Counted from the first letter of the stretch, positions 43,746 through 54,015 are shown. The stretch is 64,000 nucleotides of DNA from Mariprofundus sp. EBB-1 (GCF_003665155.1 NZ_RCFQ01000001.1:62001-126000); one strand, 5' to 3'. Made by a program: numbers and translations. The notes: a model not told the origin generated them from the sequence alone.

Positions 43746-44438
43746 ATGAAACTGACTAACACAATGATGGCAATTATTGCTGCAGCTGTGCTGGGCTTTT
43801 CAGTTCCTGCCATTGCAAACGAGGGAGGGGCTCATCTCAAGCATGCTGAAGTAGATGCTAGCGATCAGGCTCAGATCCGTCGTGGTCTGGGTGTGTTTAC
43901 TGATGTCTGTATGGGTTGTCACTCTGCTAAGTATATAAGGTATCAAAGTTTGATGGCTTACCCTGAAATCGGCTTGACACGCGCAGAAGTTGATGAATTG
44001 CGTGGAGATAGATCCTTGATGAGTGGTATGATCTCGGATATGGCGATTGAAGATGCAATATCATCTTATGGTAAAGCTCCGCCAGATCTTTCATTGATCG
44101 TACCTGGTCGCCGTGGTGGTGCGAATTATATCTATTCGCTACTGACTGGGTTTGAACATGATCCTGAAGGCAAGGTTCCCGATGGTAACTACAACCCGAT
44201 TTACCCGGGTGGTCGTATTGCTATGCCGGATCCACTGTCATGGCTTGAGCACGATGAAGCGGATACTGCTGAGATAGAAAAACAGGCACAGGATGTGGCT
44301 GCATTTCTAACGTTCATCGGTGATCCGCATCAGAACGAACGTCGCGCTATTGGTTGTTGGGTAGTGGGCTTCCTGATTCTTCTTACACTAGTGCTATGGC
44401 GCTTGAAAGTTGAAGTATGGAAAGACGTAAAACATTGA
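43746..44438 (+). CDS. petC: Cytochrome c1 of the bc1 complex
   Basis: A 230-residue protein with a signal peptide (ending AIANEGG), heme motif CMGCH (C55-H59), the APPDLSLIVPGRRGGANYIYSLLTG segment, and a C-terminal membrane anchor (CWVVGFLILLTLVLWRLKVEVW). It completes the bc1 complex. A strong terminator follows. Confidence 0.95.
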   Translation: MKLTNTMMAIIAAAVLGFSVPAIANEGGAHLKHAEVDASDQAQIRRGLGVFTDVCMGCHSAKYIRYQSLMAYPEIGLTRAEVDELRGDRSLMSGMISDMAIEDAISSYGKAPPDLSLIVPGRRGGANYIYSLLTGFEHDPEGKVPDGNYNPIYPGGRIAMPDPLSWLEHDEADTAEIEKQAQDVAAFLTFIGDPHQNERRAIGCWVVGFLILLTLVLWRLKVEVWKDVKH

Positions 44439-44458
44439 TCTGATTGATCAGTAATCTT

Positions 44459-44490
44459 AAGGGCTCGCCATATGGCGAGCCCTTTTTTTT
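44459..44490 (+). terminator. Intrinsic terminator after petABC
   Basis: GGGCTCGCCAT and ATGGCGAGCCC (44461-44482) form a perfect palindromic hairpin followed by eight T. Confidence 0.93.
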
Positions 44491-44565
44491 GATACATGGG
44501 AATTCTAACCGGTTGTTTTTTGTGCCGGTTTCGCTGTGTTAAAGTGACAAGGAGTGGGCAAGAGC

Positions 44566-44635
44566 AAGGTCTCTGGCGATGAATATTGCGTACTTTACGG
44601 TGAGACCTTTCATGCGATTGCCATGTTGTGACATG
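44566..44635 (+). other. Structured leader upstream of the aminotransferase gene
   Basis: AAGGTCTC (44566-44573) and GAGACCTT (44602-44609) are perfect arms enclosing 28 bases, followed by CATGT-TGTG-ACATG. Both could form in an untranslated leader about 90 bases before the start. I match it to no known riboswitch. No gene is seen in 44491-44723. Confidence 0.4.
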
Positions 44636-44723
44636 AGCATTCCTTGACCAAAAAGAAGGTGCTTCGTAGTCTATCCATTCCCTTCACAGGGCTACTACTA
44701 TTCTTGGAGTTTTTACCTGACTC

Positions 44724-45902
44724 ATGCTTGAATTTGAAAAAATTAAACGTTTACCTCCATATGTGTTTGCGGCAGTAAACCAGCTAAAAATGGAGCTTCG
44801 TCACGATGGCGAAGATATTATTGATTTGGGCATGGGTAATCCTGACCAGCCTACACCACAGCATATTGTCGATAAGCTGTGTGAGGCCGCACAAGATGGT
44901 CGCAATCACCGTTATTCCATGTCCAAAGGTATTCCTGGTTTGCGCAAGGCTATTTGTGGTTGGTATAAGCGTAAGTTTGATGTCGATCTGGACCCTGAAA
45001 CTGAAGCGATTGCTACCATTGGCTCTAAAGAGGGGCTGGCTCATCTGGCTGTAGCGATTACATCACCAGGTGATCTTATTTTGACTCCGAATCCGGCGTA
45101 TCCGATTCATCCGTATGGTTTTATTATTGCCGGTGCAGATATTCGCCATGTGCCAATGGGTGCAGATCGCGATTATTTTGCAGACATTGAAAAGGCGGTG
45201 AAAGATTCATGGCCACGGCCGAAGATTCTTGTGGTGAATTTCCCTTCCAATCCAACAGCACAAGTCGTTGATCTCGATTTTTATGTGAAACTGGTTGCTT
45301 TTGCGCGTGAGAATAAACTGATCGTTATTTCAGATATTGCTTATGCAGAGATTACGTTTGATGATTATGTATGTCCGTCGATTATGCAGGTGCCGGGTGC
45401 CAAGGAAGTAGCGGTTGAATTCTATTCGCTATCCAAGAGTTATAATATGCCGGGCTGGCGCATGGGTTTCATGGTGGGCAACAGAGAAATTGTTGCTGCA
45501 CTTGCCAAGATTAAATCATATCTGGATTATGGTACTTTTCAGCCCTTGCAGATTGCTTCATGTGCGGCTCTGAACGGTCCTCAGGAATGTGTGGAAGAAA
45601 TTCGTCTGATGTATCAGTCGCGTCGTGATGTGATGATTGATGGCATGCATAAAATGGGTTGGATGGCTGAGAAACCGAAAGCATCGATGTTTATCTGGGC
45701 AGAGATTCCGGATGAGTTTAAACATATGGGGTCGTTGGAATTTTCCAAACGTATGTTGAAAGAGGGCGGTGTAGCGCTTTCTCCTGGTATCGGTTTTGGT
45801 GATTATGGTGACGACTTTGTGCGCATTGCACTGATTGAGAATGAACATAGAACCCGGCAAGCCCTGCGTGGTATGCGTAACTTTCTGCACGCAGGTGCAT
45901 GA
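44724..45902 (+). CDS. alaC: PLP aminotransferase (alanine transaminase AlaC type)
   Basis: A 392-residue class I/II aminotransferase. [40 protein letters not shown] and the PLP-lysine segment [16 protein letters not shown] place it in the AlaC branch, which makes alanine from pyruvate and glutamate. The alaC-hom-thrC order is widespread in proteobacteria and supports it. An LL-diaminopimelate-type or aspartate aminotransferase is less likely. Confidence 0.85.
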   Translation: MLEFEKIKRLPPYVFAAVNQLKMELRHDGEDIIDLGMGNPDQPTPQHIVDKLCEAAQDGRNHRYSMSKGIPGLRKAICGWYKRKFDVDLDPETEAIATIGSKEGLAHLAVAITSPGDLILTPNPAYPIHPYGFIIAGADIRHVPMGADRDYFADIEKAVKDSWPRPKILVVNFPSNPTAQVVDLDFYVKLVAFARENKLIVISDIAYAEITFDDYVCPSIMQVPGAKEVAVEFYSLSKSYNMPGWRMGFMVGNREIVAALAKIKSYLDYGTFQPLQIASCAALNGPQECVEEIRLMYQSRRDVMIDGMHKMGWMAEKPKASMFIWAEIPDEFKHMGSLEFSKRMLKEGGVALSPGIGFGDYGDDFVRIALIENEHRTRQALRGMRNFLHAGA

Positions 45903-45913
45903 AGAAGTCAGCC

Positions 45914-45968
45914 GTGAGGGGTAAGAAGTGAGGCGGAGTCTCCTTACTTCTGACGCTTTCCCCCTTAC
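45914..45968. repeat. Nested hairpin element between the aminotransferase gene and hom
   Basis: GTGAGGGG (45914-45921) faces CCCCTTAC (45961-45968), 7/8 complementary. Inside, AGAAGTGAGG (45924-45933) faces CCTTACTTCT (45942-45951), 9/10. The GAAGTGAGG-type sequence resembles dispersed intergenic palindromes and has no T-run. Confidence 0.6.
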
Positions 45969-45988
45969 AAATATTGGAGATATTTATA

Positions 45989-47314
45989 ATGAGTGAAATA
46001 AGAGTTGGATTGCTTGGCCTGGGCACGATTGGTACGGGTGTAGCCCGTATATTGATCGAGCAGCAGGAGCTAATGTCACGCAGGCTCGGCAAAACAGTGC
46101 GTTTGGTTGCAGTAGCGGATCGTGATATTTCACATGATCGTGGCCTTGATCTCACCGGTGTACGCCTGTGTGATGATGCCAATGCTCTGGTAACAGCAGA
46201 TGATGTTGATCTTGTTGTTGAGTTAATCGGTGGTTATGAACCGGCTCGTACGTTTGTTGCCGCAGCACTTGAGCATGGCAAACATGTTGTCACTGCTAAT
46301 AAAGCACTGGTCGCCAAACATGGTGAAGAGTTGTTCCCGCTGGCAGCGAGTAAAAATGTAGCGATTGGTTTTGAAGCGGCTGTAGGTGGTGGTATTCCTT
46401 GCCTGAAAGCACTGCGTGAAGGTTGTGCTGCTAACGCCATTGAATCTGTTTATGGTATTTTAAATGGTACTTGTAACTTCATATTGACCAAAATGGAAAA
46501 TGAGGGTGCAGATTATGCTGATGTGCTGAAAGAGGCACAGGAGCTTGGTTACGCTGAAGCTGATCCAACCTTTGATGTTGAAGGCATCGATACAGCCCAT
46601 AAATTATCGATTCTTGCAGCCATGGCTTTTGGTTCAAAAATAAAGTTTGATGAAGTGTTTACCGAAGGAATCAGTAAAATTACTGCAGCAGATATCGAAT
46701 CTGCATCTGAGCTGGGTTACCGCATCAAGTTATTGGGTATTGCCAAGCCGCATGGAGAGAATGGTGCGGTTGATCGTGTTGAGATGCGTGTACATCCGAC
46801 GTTGGTACCCATGCATTCACAGATTGCGCAGGTGTCTGATTCATACAATGCAGTACAGGTATCCGGTGATTTTGTTGAACATACCTTGTATGTCGGTCGT
46901 GGTGCGGGTGAGAGGCCAACGGCTTCTGCCGTTGTAGCTGATATCATGGATATTGCCCGTGTAGCACCCGATGGTGTTCAGCATCTGGCTCCGCCAATGG
47001 GTTTTGTCGAAGCTGAACGTCGTGCCTTGCAGACATTACCTGTAGCCGATATTGAGTGTGAATATTATTTGCGTCTGATGGTTCAGGATGAGCCGGGCGT
47101 CATCGCATCTGTGACCTCCATTCTGGCTGATCATCGTATTAGTCTGGAAGCGCTGAGCCAGAAAGAACGTCATGCATGTCATGCAGTACCGATTGTGATG
47201 TTAACGCATGAAACAACAGAAGGAAATTTACAGGCTGCGATCAGCCGTATTATTAGCTTGAAAGCAGTTGAAGAAGATGTGTTGATTCTACGTAAAGAAT
47301 CAGCCGTAGCTTAA
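45989..47314 (+). CDS. hom: Homoserine dehydrogenase
   Basis: A 441-residue monofunctional enzyme reducing aspartate semialdehyde to homoserine. The NAD(P) motif GLLGLGTIGTGVARIL, catalytic-domain ANKALVAKHG, GGGIPCLKALREG and NGTCNFILTKM are present. A C-terminal ACT domain (DEPGVIASVTSILADH) suggests threonine feedback. ATG 45989 follows GGAG; the frame's TTG at 45974 overlaps that site. thrC follows after nine bases. Confidence 0.96.
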   Translation: MSEIRVGLLGLGTIGTGVARILIEQQELMSRRLGKTVRLVAVADRDISHDRGLDLTGVRLCDDANALVTADDVDLVVELIGGYEPARTFVAAALEHGKHVVTANKALVAKHGEELFPLAASKNVAIGFEAAVGGGIPCLKALREGCAANAIESVYGILNGTCNFILTKMENEGADYADVLKEAQELGYAEADPTFDVEGIDTAHKLSILAAMAFGSKIKFDEVFTEGISKITAADIESASELGYRIKLLGIAKPHGENGAVDRVEMRVHPTLVPMHSQIAQVSDSYNAVQVSGDFVEHTLYVGRGAGERPTASAVVADIMDIARVAPDGVQHLAPPMGFVEAERRALQTLPVADIECEYYLRLMVQDEPGVIASVTSILADHRISLEALSQKERHACHAVPIVMLTHETTEGNLQAAISRIISLKAVEEDVLILRKESAVA

Positions 47315-47323
47315 GGAATTATT

Positions 47324-48382
47324 ATGCCTAGATATGAAGGAATTATTAACCGATACCGTGCTTTTTTACCTATAGCAAAAGATGATGCGGTCATCACCCT
47401 GTATGAAGGGAATACACCACTGCATGAGTCCCATAACCTGCGCAATGCGATCAACCCTGAACTGAATATTTTTCTTAAGTTTGAAGGGTTGAATCCAACC
47501 GGTTCGTTCAAGGATCGCGGAATGACCATGGCTGTGACGCAGGCGTACAATGCCGGCTCACGTAAAATCATCTGTGCTTCAACCGGTAACACCTCCGCAT
47601 CTGCCGCTGCCTATGCCGCCAATTCTGGCATGGAAGCGTATGTGCTGATTCCCGATGGCAAGATTGCGCTGGGTAAAATGAGCCAGGGTATGCGCTATGG
47701 TGCCAAGGTGATTCAGATTCGCGGAAACTTTGATGATGCACTGGAACTGGTACGTGAGATTAGTGCTGATGGATCTATTTCGTTGGTGAATTCAGTCAAT
47801 CCATACCGTATTCAGGGACAAAAAACAGGTGCGTTTGAGATTGTAGATGAGCTCGGTTTCGCACCTGATTTCCATGCTTTACCTGTTGGAAACGCGGGTA
47901 ATATCACTGCTTATTGGTTGGGTTATAAAGAATATCATGAAAAACGAATCAGTAAGTCGTTGCCAAAAATGCTTGGTTTCCAAGCAGCTGGATCGGCACC
48001 CATTGTGAATGGTGCGCCGGTAGAGAACCCGGAAACTATAGCGACAGCGATTCGTATCGGTAAACCAGCATCATGGAAGCAAGCAGAAGCGGCCCGTGAT
48101 GAATCCGGTGGTGTTATTGATGCAGTGACTGATGATGAGATCCTACAAGCTTATGATATGTTGGCATCCTTGGAAGGGGTGTTCTGTGAACCTGCATCGG
48201 CTGCATCGGTAGCTGGTATTATCAAATTGAATAAAGCCGGTTATTTCCAGCCAGGCCAGAGCATTGTCTGTACATTGACTGGTAATGGTTTGAAAGATCC
48301 GGATACCGCGATGATGGGTATTCCGACACCGATTACCATTGATGCTACCGAGGACGCTGTACGCAGGGCTCTTGATTCCTAA
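47324..48382 (+). CDS. thrC: Threonine synthase
   Basis: A 352-residue PLP enzyme converting O-phosphohomoserine to threonine. The PLP lysine is in [16 protein letters not shown], and [16 protein letters not shown] and [13 protein letters not shown] are typical. The length marks it as the short type common in many bacteria. It forms a hom-thrC operon. Confidence 0.96.
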   Translation: MPRYEGIINRYRAFLPIAKDDAVITLYEGNTPLHESHNLRNAINPELNIFLKFEGLNPTGSFKDRGMTMAVTQAYNAGSRKIICASTGNTSASAAAYAANSGMEAYVLIPDGKIALGKMSQGMRYGAKVIQIRGNFDDALELVREISADGSISLVNSVNPYRIQGQKTGAFEIVDELGFAPDFHALPVGNAGNITAYWLGYKEYHEKRISKSLPKMLGFQAAGSAPIVNGAPVENPETIATAIRIGKPASWKQAEAARDESGGVIDAVTDDEILQAYDMLASLEGVFCEPASAASVAGIIKLNKAGYFQPGQSIVCTLTGNGLKDPDTAMMGIPTPITIDATEDAVRRALDS

Positions 48383-48395
48383 AGCAGTCCGAAGC

Positions 48396-49343
48396 ATGAC
48401 TGCTTCAACCCTGATTGTAACTCAGGCTTTATTACCACATCAGGATGGAGTTTCGCTCCATCCTGATCTTTTTTTATGGGAAAAATATCTTAGTAAATAT
48501 CGGCAAACATGGTTCCGGTGCAGTGATAAAAATCCATTAGCATGGTATGCAGCATTGTCTGAACGCCCTGCGGCGTTGTTATTGGCTGAGAAGTGTTCAG
48601 CATTTCCTGAGCATATTCGCCAGTGTTGGGTGGTTTCACCATATCATGCATTTTTAGCACAGCACATGGTGCGTGTTCATCCTGAAGGCCTATTTTCATG
48701 GTCGGCTGAAGATGCCCGAGACCTTTGCGAAACGGTAAATCCATTCATTGCTGATGATGGCATGACGTTGGTTGCGACCGGGGCTGCATTATTGCTGTGT
48801 TGCCGCGAACCCATGCAGGCCTACCCGCAAGGGTTTGCTGCGGTATCGGGTAAGATGCTACCGGATCGTGATCATGAAGGTGAAGATGGAGGACGACTGA
48901 ATCGTCTGTTATCTGAGATTCAAATGTTACTTTTTCAACATCCCTTGGCTGCAAGACAAGAGCGTGGCGACGTAGGTGTGAGCGGCATCTGGGTATGGGA
49001 TCCGGTTGATATGAAAGCTGATGTGTCCATGCATATTGAAGTTGCTAACGGTGTATCCGGGCATAAACAGTTCGCTGTTGCTACCCGTAACCCTCTTTTG
49101 CAATCTATTGTTGAACCTAGAGATGCTGATCTGATTATTTCGGAGCCCGAACGCATGCATGAATTATTGCAACATGATGAAACGCTGCCAAAAACGATTA
49201 TATTGGCTGGAGAGGGGCATGCTGTATTGCTGAAACAATCAATGATGCCAAGCTTCACTAAAGGCATCTGGAAATCGAAGCTCAAACGTGAATCGCAGAA
49301 AGAAGAAGCGACATTATTGGCTTATCTTGTGGGTGATCTTTAA
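48396..49343 (+). CDS. RpfE-like protein (phosphoglycerate-mutase-related, recJ-linked)
   Basis: A 315-residue protein similar to the RpfE family: SGIWVWDPVD near residue 200 corresponds to the family's (S/N)-x-LW-x-WG-x-G-type segment. RpfE-type proteins lie beside recJ in Xanthomonas and many beta/gammaproteobacteria; their function is unknown. The frame opens within thrC, but ATG 48396 after its stop is more likely. Its stop is directly followed by the recJ ATG, so the two are coupled. Confidence 0.65.
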   Translation: MTASTLIVTQALLPHQDGVSLHPDLFLWEKYLSKYRQTWFRCSDKNPLAWYAALSERPAALLLAEKCSAFPEHIRQCWVVSPYHAFLAQHMVRVHPEGLFSWSAEDARDLCETVNPFIADDGMTLVATGAALLLCCREPMQAYPQGFAAVSGKMLPDRDHEGEDGGRLNRLLSEIQMLLFQHPLAARQERGDVGVSGIWVWDPVDMKADVSMHIEVANGVSGHKQFAVATRNPLLQSIVEPRDADLIISEPERMHELLQHDETLPKTIILAGEGHAVLLKQSMMPSFTKGIWKSKLKRESQKEEATLLAYLVGDL

Positions 49344-51059
49344 ATGTCTGAGATAGAGCCACAGGATTTACCTGCTGGCAGAAGTGCAAAGGGAAAGGTT
49401 CTGGTTTGGCGACATACTCCGTTGTTTGCTGAGGACCCGGTAAGTGCCTGGCAAGGCGTGCTTGAAGCCAGAGGCTTGAGAGAGACTGATGCATACTTTT
49501 CACCACGTTTAGCGGATCTACCTGACCCATTTCTAATGGTGGATATGGAAAAAGCGGCGACCCGCATAGCTGCAGCCATTCAACATGCAGAAAAAATACA
49601 CATCTTTGGTGACTTTGATGCCGATGGTGTGAATGGCACAGCGATATTGCTTGAAGCGTTGTCTGCAGCAGGTGCTACTGTTTCATATTCCATTCCACAC
49701 CGTGCTGATCAAGGGCATGGAATTGGTGTGCAGCCGGTGCGAATGGCAGTGGATGATGGCGCTAAACTGGGCTTAAGTGTGGATACAGGCACCACATGTT
49801 TTGATGCATGTGATGAGGCAAAAAAAATCGGCTTTGATTTGATTGTCAGTGATCATCATCTACCTGATAGCACGCTTCCCAATGCATTTGCTTTGCTGAA
49901 TCCAGCCCGTGAATCGTGTGGCTTTGCAGATAGAAAGCTGTGTGGGACAGGTGTTGCATTTTTTCTGTTGATGGCAGTTTGGAAAAAGCTTGCTGAACAA
50001 CAGCTTCGCCCTGGCTTTGATTTGCGCCTGTTGCTGGATCGGGTAGCTGTTGCAACGATTGCTGATGTGATGGATTTGGTTGGTGTGAACCGGGTTCTGG
50101 TTTACCATGGTCTGCAGAAGTTGAACAGAGATCCATCGATTGGCATGAAAGCCTTAATGAAGATTGCCAAGGTTAAAAAAGCTGTGACTGCTGAAACTAT
50201 CGGCTTTTATCTGGCTCCGCGCATTAATGCTGCAGGTCGTTTACAACATGGCGAAGCAGCCATGCGCATGCTCTCTACTGGTGATGCCGATGAGGCAGCT
50301 ATGTTGGCAGCGGAGCTTGATGCGACCAATAAAGAGCGCCGCAAGGTTGAAGTTGAGGTGCTTAAACAGGCTGAACTTAAATTGGGCGATTCAGATATTT
50401 TAGCTGTTTACGATGACAGTTGGCATGCCGGTGTCGTGGGCCTGGTTGCTGGTCGTCTGGCCAGAAAACATGGCAGACCCGCGGCTGTCGGTTTTGTCAC
50501 GCCGGATGGCGTGGTACGCGTATCTTTGCGTGGCATGCCGGGATTTCATATTGGCAAGCTGTTAAATGCTTGTAGTGAGCATCTGGAGGGCTTTGGTGGT
50601 CATGCGGGAGCTGGTGGTGGTGGTATAAAACCAGGGCAGTGGCATGCATTTACCAAGACGTTCGCAGCATGCATCGAAAATCAGTCGATAGATGTTTCTG
50701 ATCATTTGAGGCTTGAAGTGGATGGCATTCTTGGTCTGGGCTGCATGCATATTGCTTTAGCTGATCGTTTGGCGCGTTTTGAACCTATTGGTCGTGGTAA
50801 CAGTGCTTGTGCATGGTTGATTGAAGGGGTGCATATTGCAGATCGTCGTGATTTGAAGGGCGGAGTGGTGCGTCTGAAACTCACGGATGGCAGTCGTTGG
50901 ATCGATGGTATTGTGTTTGGTGCAGGTGCCATCTCCGATGATATTCAACCGGGTTTAACGGTTTCAATAATCGGCCAGCTACAAAAAGATGATTACCGTG
51001 GTGGGGCTGCTGTACAATTTGTTATCGAGGATGTTATTTCGACCGCTGTGGATAACTAA
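49344..51059 (+). CDS. recJ: Single-stranded-DNA exonuclease RecJ
   Basis: A 571-residue DHH-family 5'-to-3' exonuclease used in RecF-pathway repair and mismatch repair. Motif I FGDFDADGVNGTA, motif III SDHHLPD and the DHHA1 segment GGHAGAGGGGIKPG are present, followed by an OB domain. The ATG immediately follows the stop of the RpfE-like gene. It converges with the response-regulator gene. Confidence 0.95.
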   Translation: MSEIEPQDLPAGRSAKGKVLVWRHTPLFAEDPVSAWQGVLEARGLRETDAYFSPRLADLPDPFLMVDMEKAATRIAAAIQHAEKIHIFGDFDADGVNGTAILLEALSAAGATVSYSIPHRADQGHGIGVQPVRMAVDDGAKLGLSVDTGTTCFDACDEAKKIGFDLIVSDHHLPDSTLPNAFALLNPARESCGFADRKLCGTGVAFFLLMAVWKKLAEQQLRPGFDLRLLLDRVAVATIADVMDLVGVNRVLVYHGLQKLNRDPSIGMKALMKIAKVKKAVTAETIGFYLAPRINAAGRLQHGEAAMRMLSTGDADEAAMLAAELDATNKERRKVEVEVLKQAELKLGDSDILAVYDDSWHAGVVGLVAGRLARKHGRPAAVGFVTPDGVVRVSLRGMPGFHIGKLLNACSEHLEGFGGHAGAGGGGIKPGQWHAFTKTFAACIENQSIDVSDHLRLEVDGILGLGCMHIALADRLARFEPIGRGNSACAWLIEGVHIADRRDLKGGVVRLKLTDGSRWIDGIVFGAGAISDDIQPGLTVSIIGQLQKDDYRGGAAVQFVIEDVISTAVDN

Positions 51060-51106
51060 CCGCTGAGCAGGCTCCATCCAGATACGTGTAGATACAGCAT
51101 TGATTT

Positions 51107-53254
51107 TCAATCCAACAATTTAAGCATGGATTTCATGTTCTTTAGCTGTTCAGCAATGGTATTGGCTGGAACAGGTGGGCTTGAGAGAAAACCCAGAATG
51201 CCATCTGAATCATGCTTGCGTAAGAATTGTAATTGATCCTCAGTTTCGACACCTTCAGCCACGACTTGATGATTAAGAATATGCCCCATCGAAATGATCG
51301 CATTGGCAATTTGGGCACTGTCACCGCCTTGGCCAATTTGATGGATCAGTGATCGATTCATTTTCAATTCGTGCACAGGCATAGATTTTAGAGACTGTAA
51401 TGAGAAGAAACCGGCGCCGAAATTATCTATGGTGATTTTAACACCCATTGCATCGAGTTCATTCAATGATATCAATACAGCAGAAGCATGTTGCATCAGA
51501 TCACTTTCACTGATTTCAAGTTGCAACATGTCGGCATCAAGATGGTTGTCGCGTAATGTTTGAGCAACGAGCTTGCTGAAATCAGCATGTCTTAATTGCT
51601 CGGCTGTAACATTGACAGAAACAGGTACAATGGGAAGCCCCATCTCCTTCCATTTTCTATTTTGGGTGCAAGCCTGTCGTAATACCCACTCACCAATCTG
51701 CACAATAAGGCCAGTTTTGTTGGCCAGTGGCAGGAACTGATCGGGTAATATGATGCCTGTCTCGGCATTGTTCCAACGTAAGAGTGCATGTGTGCCAGTG
51801 ATTAAACCGTTTTTTAGCTCAACTTTGGGTTGGTAATAGATGAGCAATTCATCATTTGAAATCGCTTGCCGTAATGCTTTCTCCAGTTTTAATTCAGCAT
51901 TGATTTCACTGAAAACCCCTGACTCTTTATCACGATAGATACAGTAACGATTACGGCCCAGTTCTTTGGCTTGATACATAGCGTCATCAGCCAATCTCAT
52001 GATGGTTTCGACATCACGATACTCATGAGAATTGAGGTTGATGCCGATACTAACGCCAAGCACATACTGGCTGTTTTTTAATATCATAGGCTCTTGAATA
52101 AGATGAATAACTTTTTCAGCAAACATACAAGCAGACTCTTCTGATTCAATATTATCAAGAATAATACTGAATTCATCACCGCCAAGCCTGGCTACGGTAT
52201 CGGTCTCACGTATGCAGTTTTGCAGTCTTCTGGCGACTTCAATCAGAGCTATATCACCCCATTCATGACCAAGCTCATCGTTGATGGGTTTAAAGTAGTC
52301 CAGGTCCATGAACAGAACGGCCATATTTGTATGGTTACGATGTGATTGGGCAATGGCCTGTTTCAGGCGATCATAATAAAGGCTTCGGTTAGGTAGTCCT
52401 GTGAGTAGATCAGTATAGGCCATCTCTCTGATCTTTTCTTCACTATGTTTGTGTTCGGTGATATCCGATAGGAAGCCCAAGAACTCCAGTGTGCCATGCT
52501 GGTTTTTGTCTATCCTTATTTCATCACCCACCCATACATAGTGGCCATCCTTATGCTGGAAACGGTATTCAAATCGGTTGCTGCCACGTTCAAGCCCTTT
52601 TTTTAACGAATTTTTGACATGCTCTACATCATCCGGATGCACGCACCCAAGACGGAAATCAGCACTGCTGGTAAATGCTTCAGCCTCATAACCACACAGC
52701 CGTTTAATGTTATCACTGATAAAAGTTGTAGCGTAATGGTCAGAAATATCTGAGGCATAAATGACGGCAGAGGTTGATGTTAGCAGGAAGTTCAGTCGTT
52801 CATTTGCCATGCGGATCTGTTGTTCATTTTCCTGCAATCGTCGATGCATGGCTTGAAAATCTTGTAAGCGATGATTCTCTTGTTTGGTAGCATGGTAATC
52901 CAGCCAATGTTTAATGCTATGAACCAGTTCATGTGGGTTGATTGGTTTTTCAAGGTATTCAACAGCGCCCTGACGCAGTGCTTCAATCGTACTTTTTTTG
53001 TCTGCGAATCCGGACATCATGATGACAGGGCAGGCGGGCCGGTGCTTGCGCAGATAAGCAAGTACATCCAGTCCAGAATGACCTTCGAGTTTTACATCGA
53101 GCAGGGCAATATCAATAGATGAATCTATCTGCTCGACAGCCCCATCGTAATTTTTAGCTTTAACGACAATAAATCCTGCATTCTCAAGGAACTCAGCATA
53201 TAGGTCTCTGAGTTCTTTATAATCATCAACAATAAGGATTTTAGATGGTTGCAT
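51107..53254 (-). CDS. Response regulator REC-PAS-GGDEF with degenerate EAL
   Basis: A 715-residue protein: REC (residues 1-120, phosphoacceptor Asp53), coiled linker, PAS/PAC (about 150-270), GGDEF (about 280-440) and EAL (about 455-705). GGDEF is intact (358-362) with an I-site RETD at 349-352. The EAL domain looks inactive: the EAL Glu is His489 (HAL), the second Asp of DDFG is Asn611, the Asp of KID is Asn633, and the late QGY motif is LGF. It is probably a phosphorylation-controlled c-di-GMP synthase whose EAL half may only bind c-di-GMP. Confidence 0.92.
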   Translation of the reverse strand: MQPSKILIVDDYKELRDLYAEFLENAGFIVVKAKNYDGAVEQIDSSIDIALLDVKLEGHSGLDVLAYLRKHRPACPVIMMSGFADKKSTIEALRQGAVEYLEKPINPHELVHSIKHWLDYHATKQENHRLQDFQAMHRRLQENEQQIRMANERLNFLLTSTSAVIYASDISDHYATTFISDNIKRLCGYEAEAFTSSADFRLGCVHPDDVEHVKNSLKKGLERGSNRFEYRFQHKDGHYVWVGDEIRIDKNQHGTLEFLGFLSDITEHKHSEEKIREMAYTDLLTGLPNRSLYYDRLKQAIAQSHRNHTNMAVLFMDLDYFKPINDELGHEWGDIALIEVARRLQNCIRETDTVARLGGDEFSIILDNIESEESACMFAEKVIHLIQEPMILKNSQYVLGVSIGINLNSHEYRDVETIMRLADDAMYQAKELGRNRYCIYRDKESGVFSEINAELKLEKALRQAISNDELLIYYQPKVELKNGLITGTHALLRWNNAETGIILPDQFLPLANKTGLIVQIGEWVLRQACTQNRKWKEMGLPIVPVSVNVTAEQLRHADFSKLVAQTLRDNHLDADMLQLEISESDLMQHASAVLISLNELDAMGVKITIDNFGAGFFSLQSLKSMPVHELKMNRSLIHQIGQGGDSAQIANAIISMGHILNHQVVAEGVETEDQLQFLRKHDSDGILGFLSSPPVPANTIAEQLKNMKSMLKLLD

Positions 53255-53610
53255 GGTTCCGTCCCAGTTTTAAAATGTGCAATGTTCTAATACAATAATC
53301 ATGCCGTCTTTGATTATTACTGAGTGAATCAATCCGAAATCACATTTGAGCATAGCATGAAATAGATGGTTCTTCAAACATAAGGCGGTTTTTTAGACAG
53401 AAAGGCGCATTCAAACCCCCTATATCTACTATCATTCATTATATTTTTTACCGACAGTTACGCAGGGCGAAAAATAAACTATATATGTTAATTGGAGCCT
53501 CTTCTTTGGGAGATAGGGATGAGTGTTTTGATGCATTCAAACGCAATTGAACTACTGTTTTTGATCATCTGATGGTATATATTGTAGGGATTGAATTACT
53601 GATGATGAAT
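53255..53610. other. Gap upstream of the REC-GGDEF-EAL gene
   Basis: No gene is supported. The minus-strand promoter of the response regulator should lie here but cannot be placed. I looked for a c-di-GMP riboswitch and saw none. A 17-codon plus-strand frame from 53518 is not convincing. Confidence 0.4.
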
Positions 53611-53637
53611 AAAAAAGCCCTCCGGATGGAGGGCTTT
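53611..53637 (-). terminator. Intrinsic terminator after the small basic protein gene
   Basis: On the minus strand GCCCTCC and GGAGGGC (53617-53634) pair around a four-base loop, followed by a T-run (A at 53611-53616 on plus). Confidence 0.88.
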
Positions 53638-53657
53638 GCCAATGTCGATGAACAGTT

Positions 53658-53834
53658 TTAAGTCGTTTGAAGCAGATCGTGATTGATCTCCATCTTATTA
53701 TTATGACGCATGCGTTTATTCATGGCTCTTTTTAAACGTTTTTTCTGCTGTGTGTGCCACTGATGCATTTTTTTCCACTCTACATTGATGAGTGTGGTTT
53801 CCTCAGGTGAGGTGTGCTGGTGTCTTCCTAGCAT
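53658..53834 (-). CDS. Small basic protein of unknown function
   Basis: A 58-residue, strongly basic, His/Lys/Arg/Met-rich protein (HQWHTQQKKRLKRAMNKRMRHNNK). ATG 53834 has an excellent AAGGAG seven bases upstream, and a good terminator follows, so it is likely expressed as a single-gene unit. No family is recognised; nucleic-acid binding is only a guess from charge. Confidence 0.65.
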   Translation of the reverse strand: MLGRHQHTSPEETTLINVEWKKMHQWHTQQKKRLKRAMNKRMRHNNKMEINHDLLQTT

Positions 53835-54015
53835 ATGCGTTCTCCTTTGTATGAACATGCTTTTTTCTTCTCCAAGCAGACTATTTATACCATGAATTGA
53901 TGCTGTTTACAAGTGTGTTGGTGGCTATTGTTGGTGGCTATCGGAAGGGATATATTTTCGAATGAAATGGCGAGATGAGCGGAATGATTTTTTTGCAGCG
54001 TTCATGAGCATTTTT

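Noticed and set aside
53518-53571. 17-codon plus-strand ORF with a GGGAGAT upstream
   Set aside because: Too short, no conservation evidence, and no promoter or terminator of its own on that strand.
53255-53657. c-di-GMP (GEMM) riboswitch upstream of the GGDEF regulator
   Set aside because: The conserved GEMM core sequences were not found on either strand.
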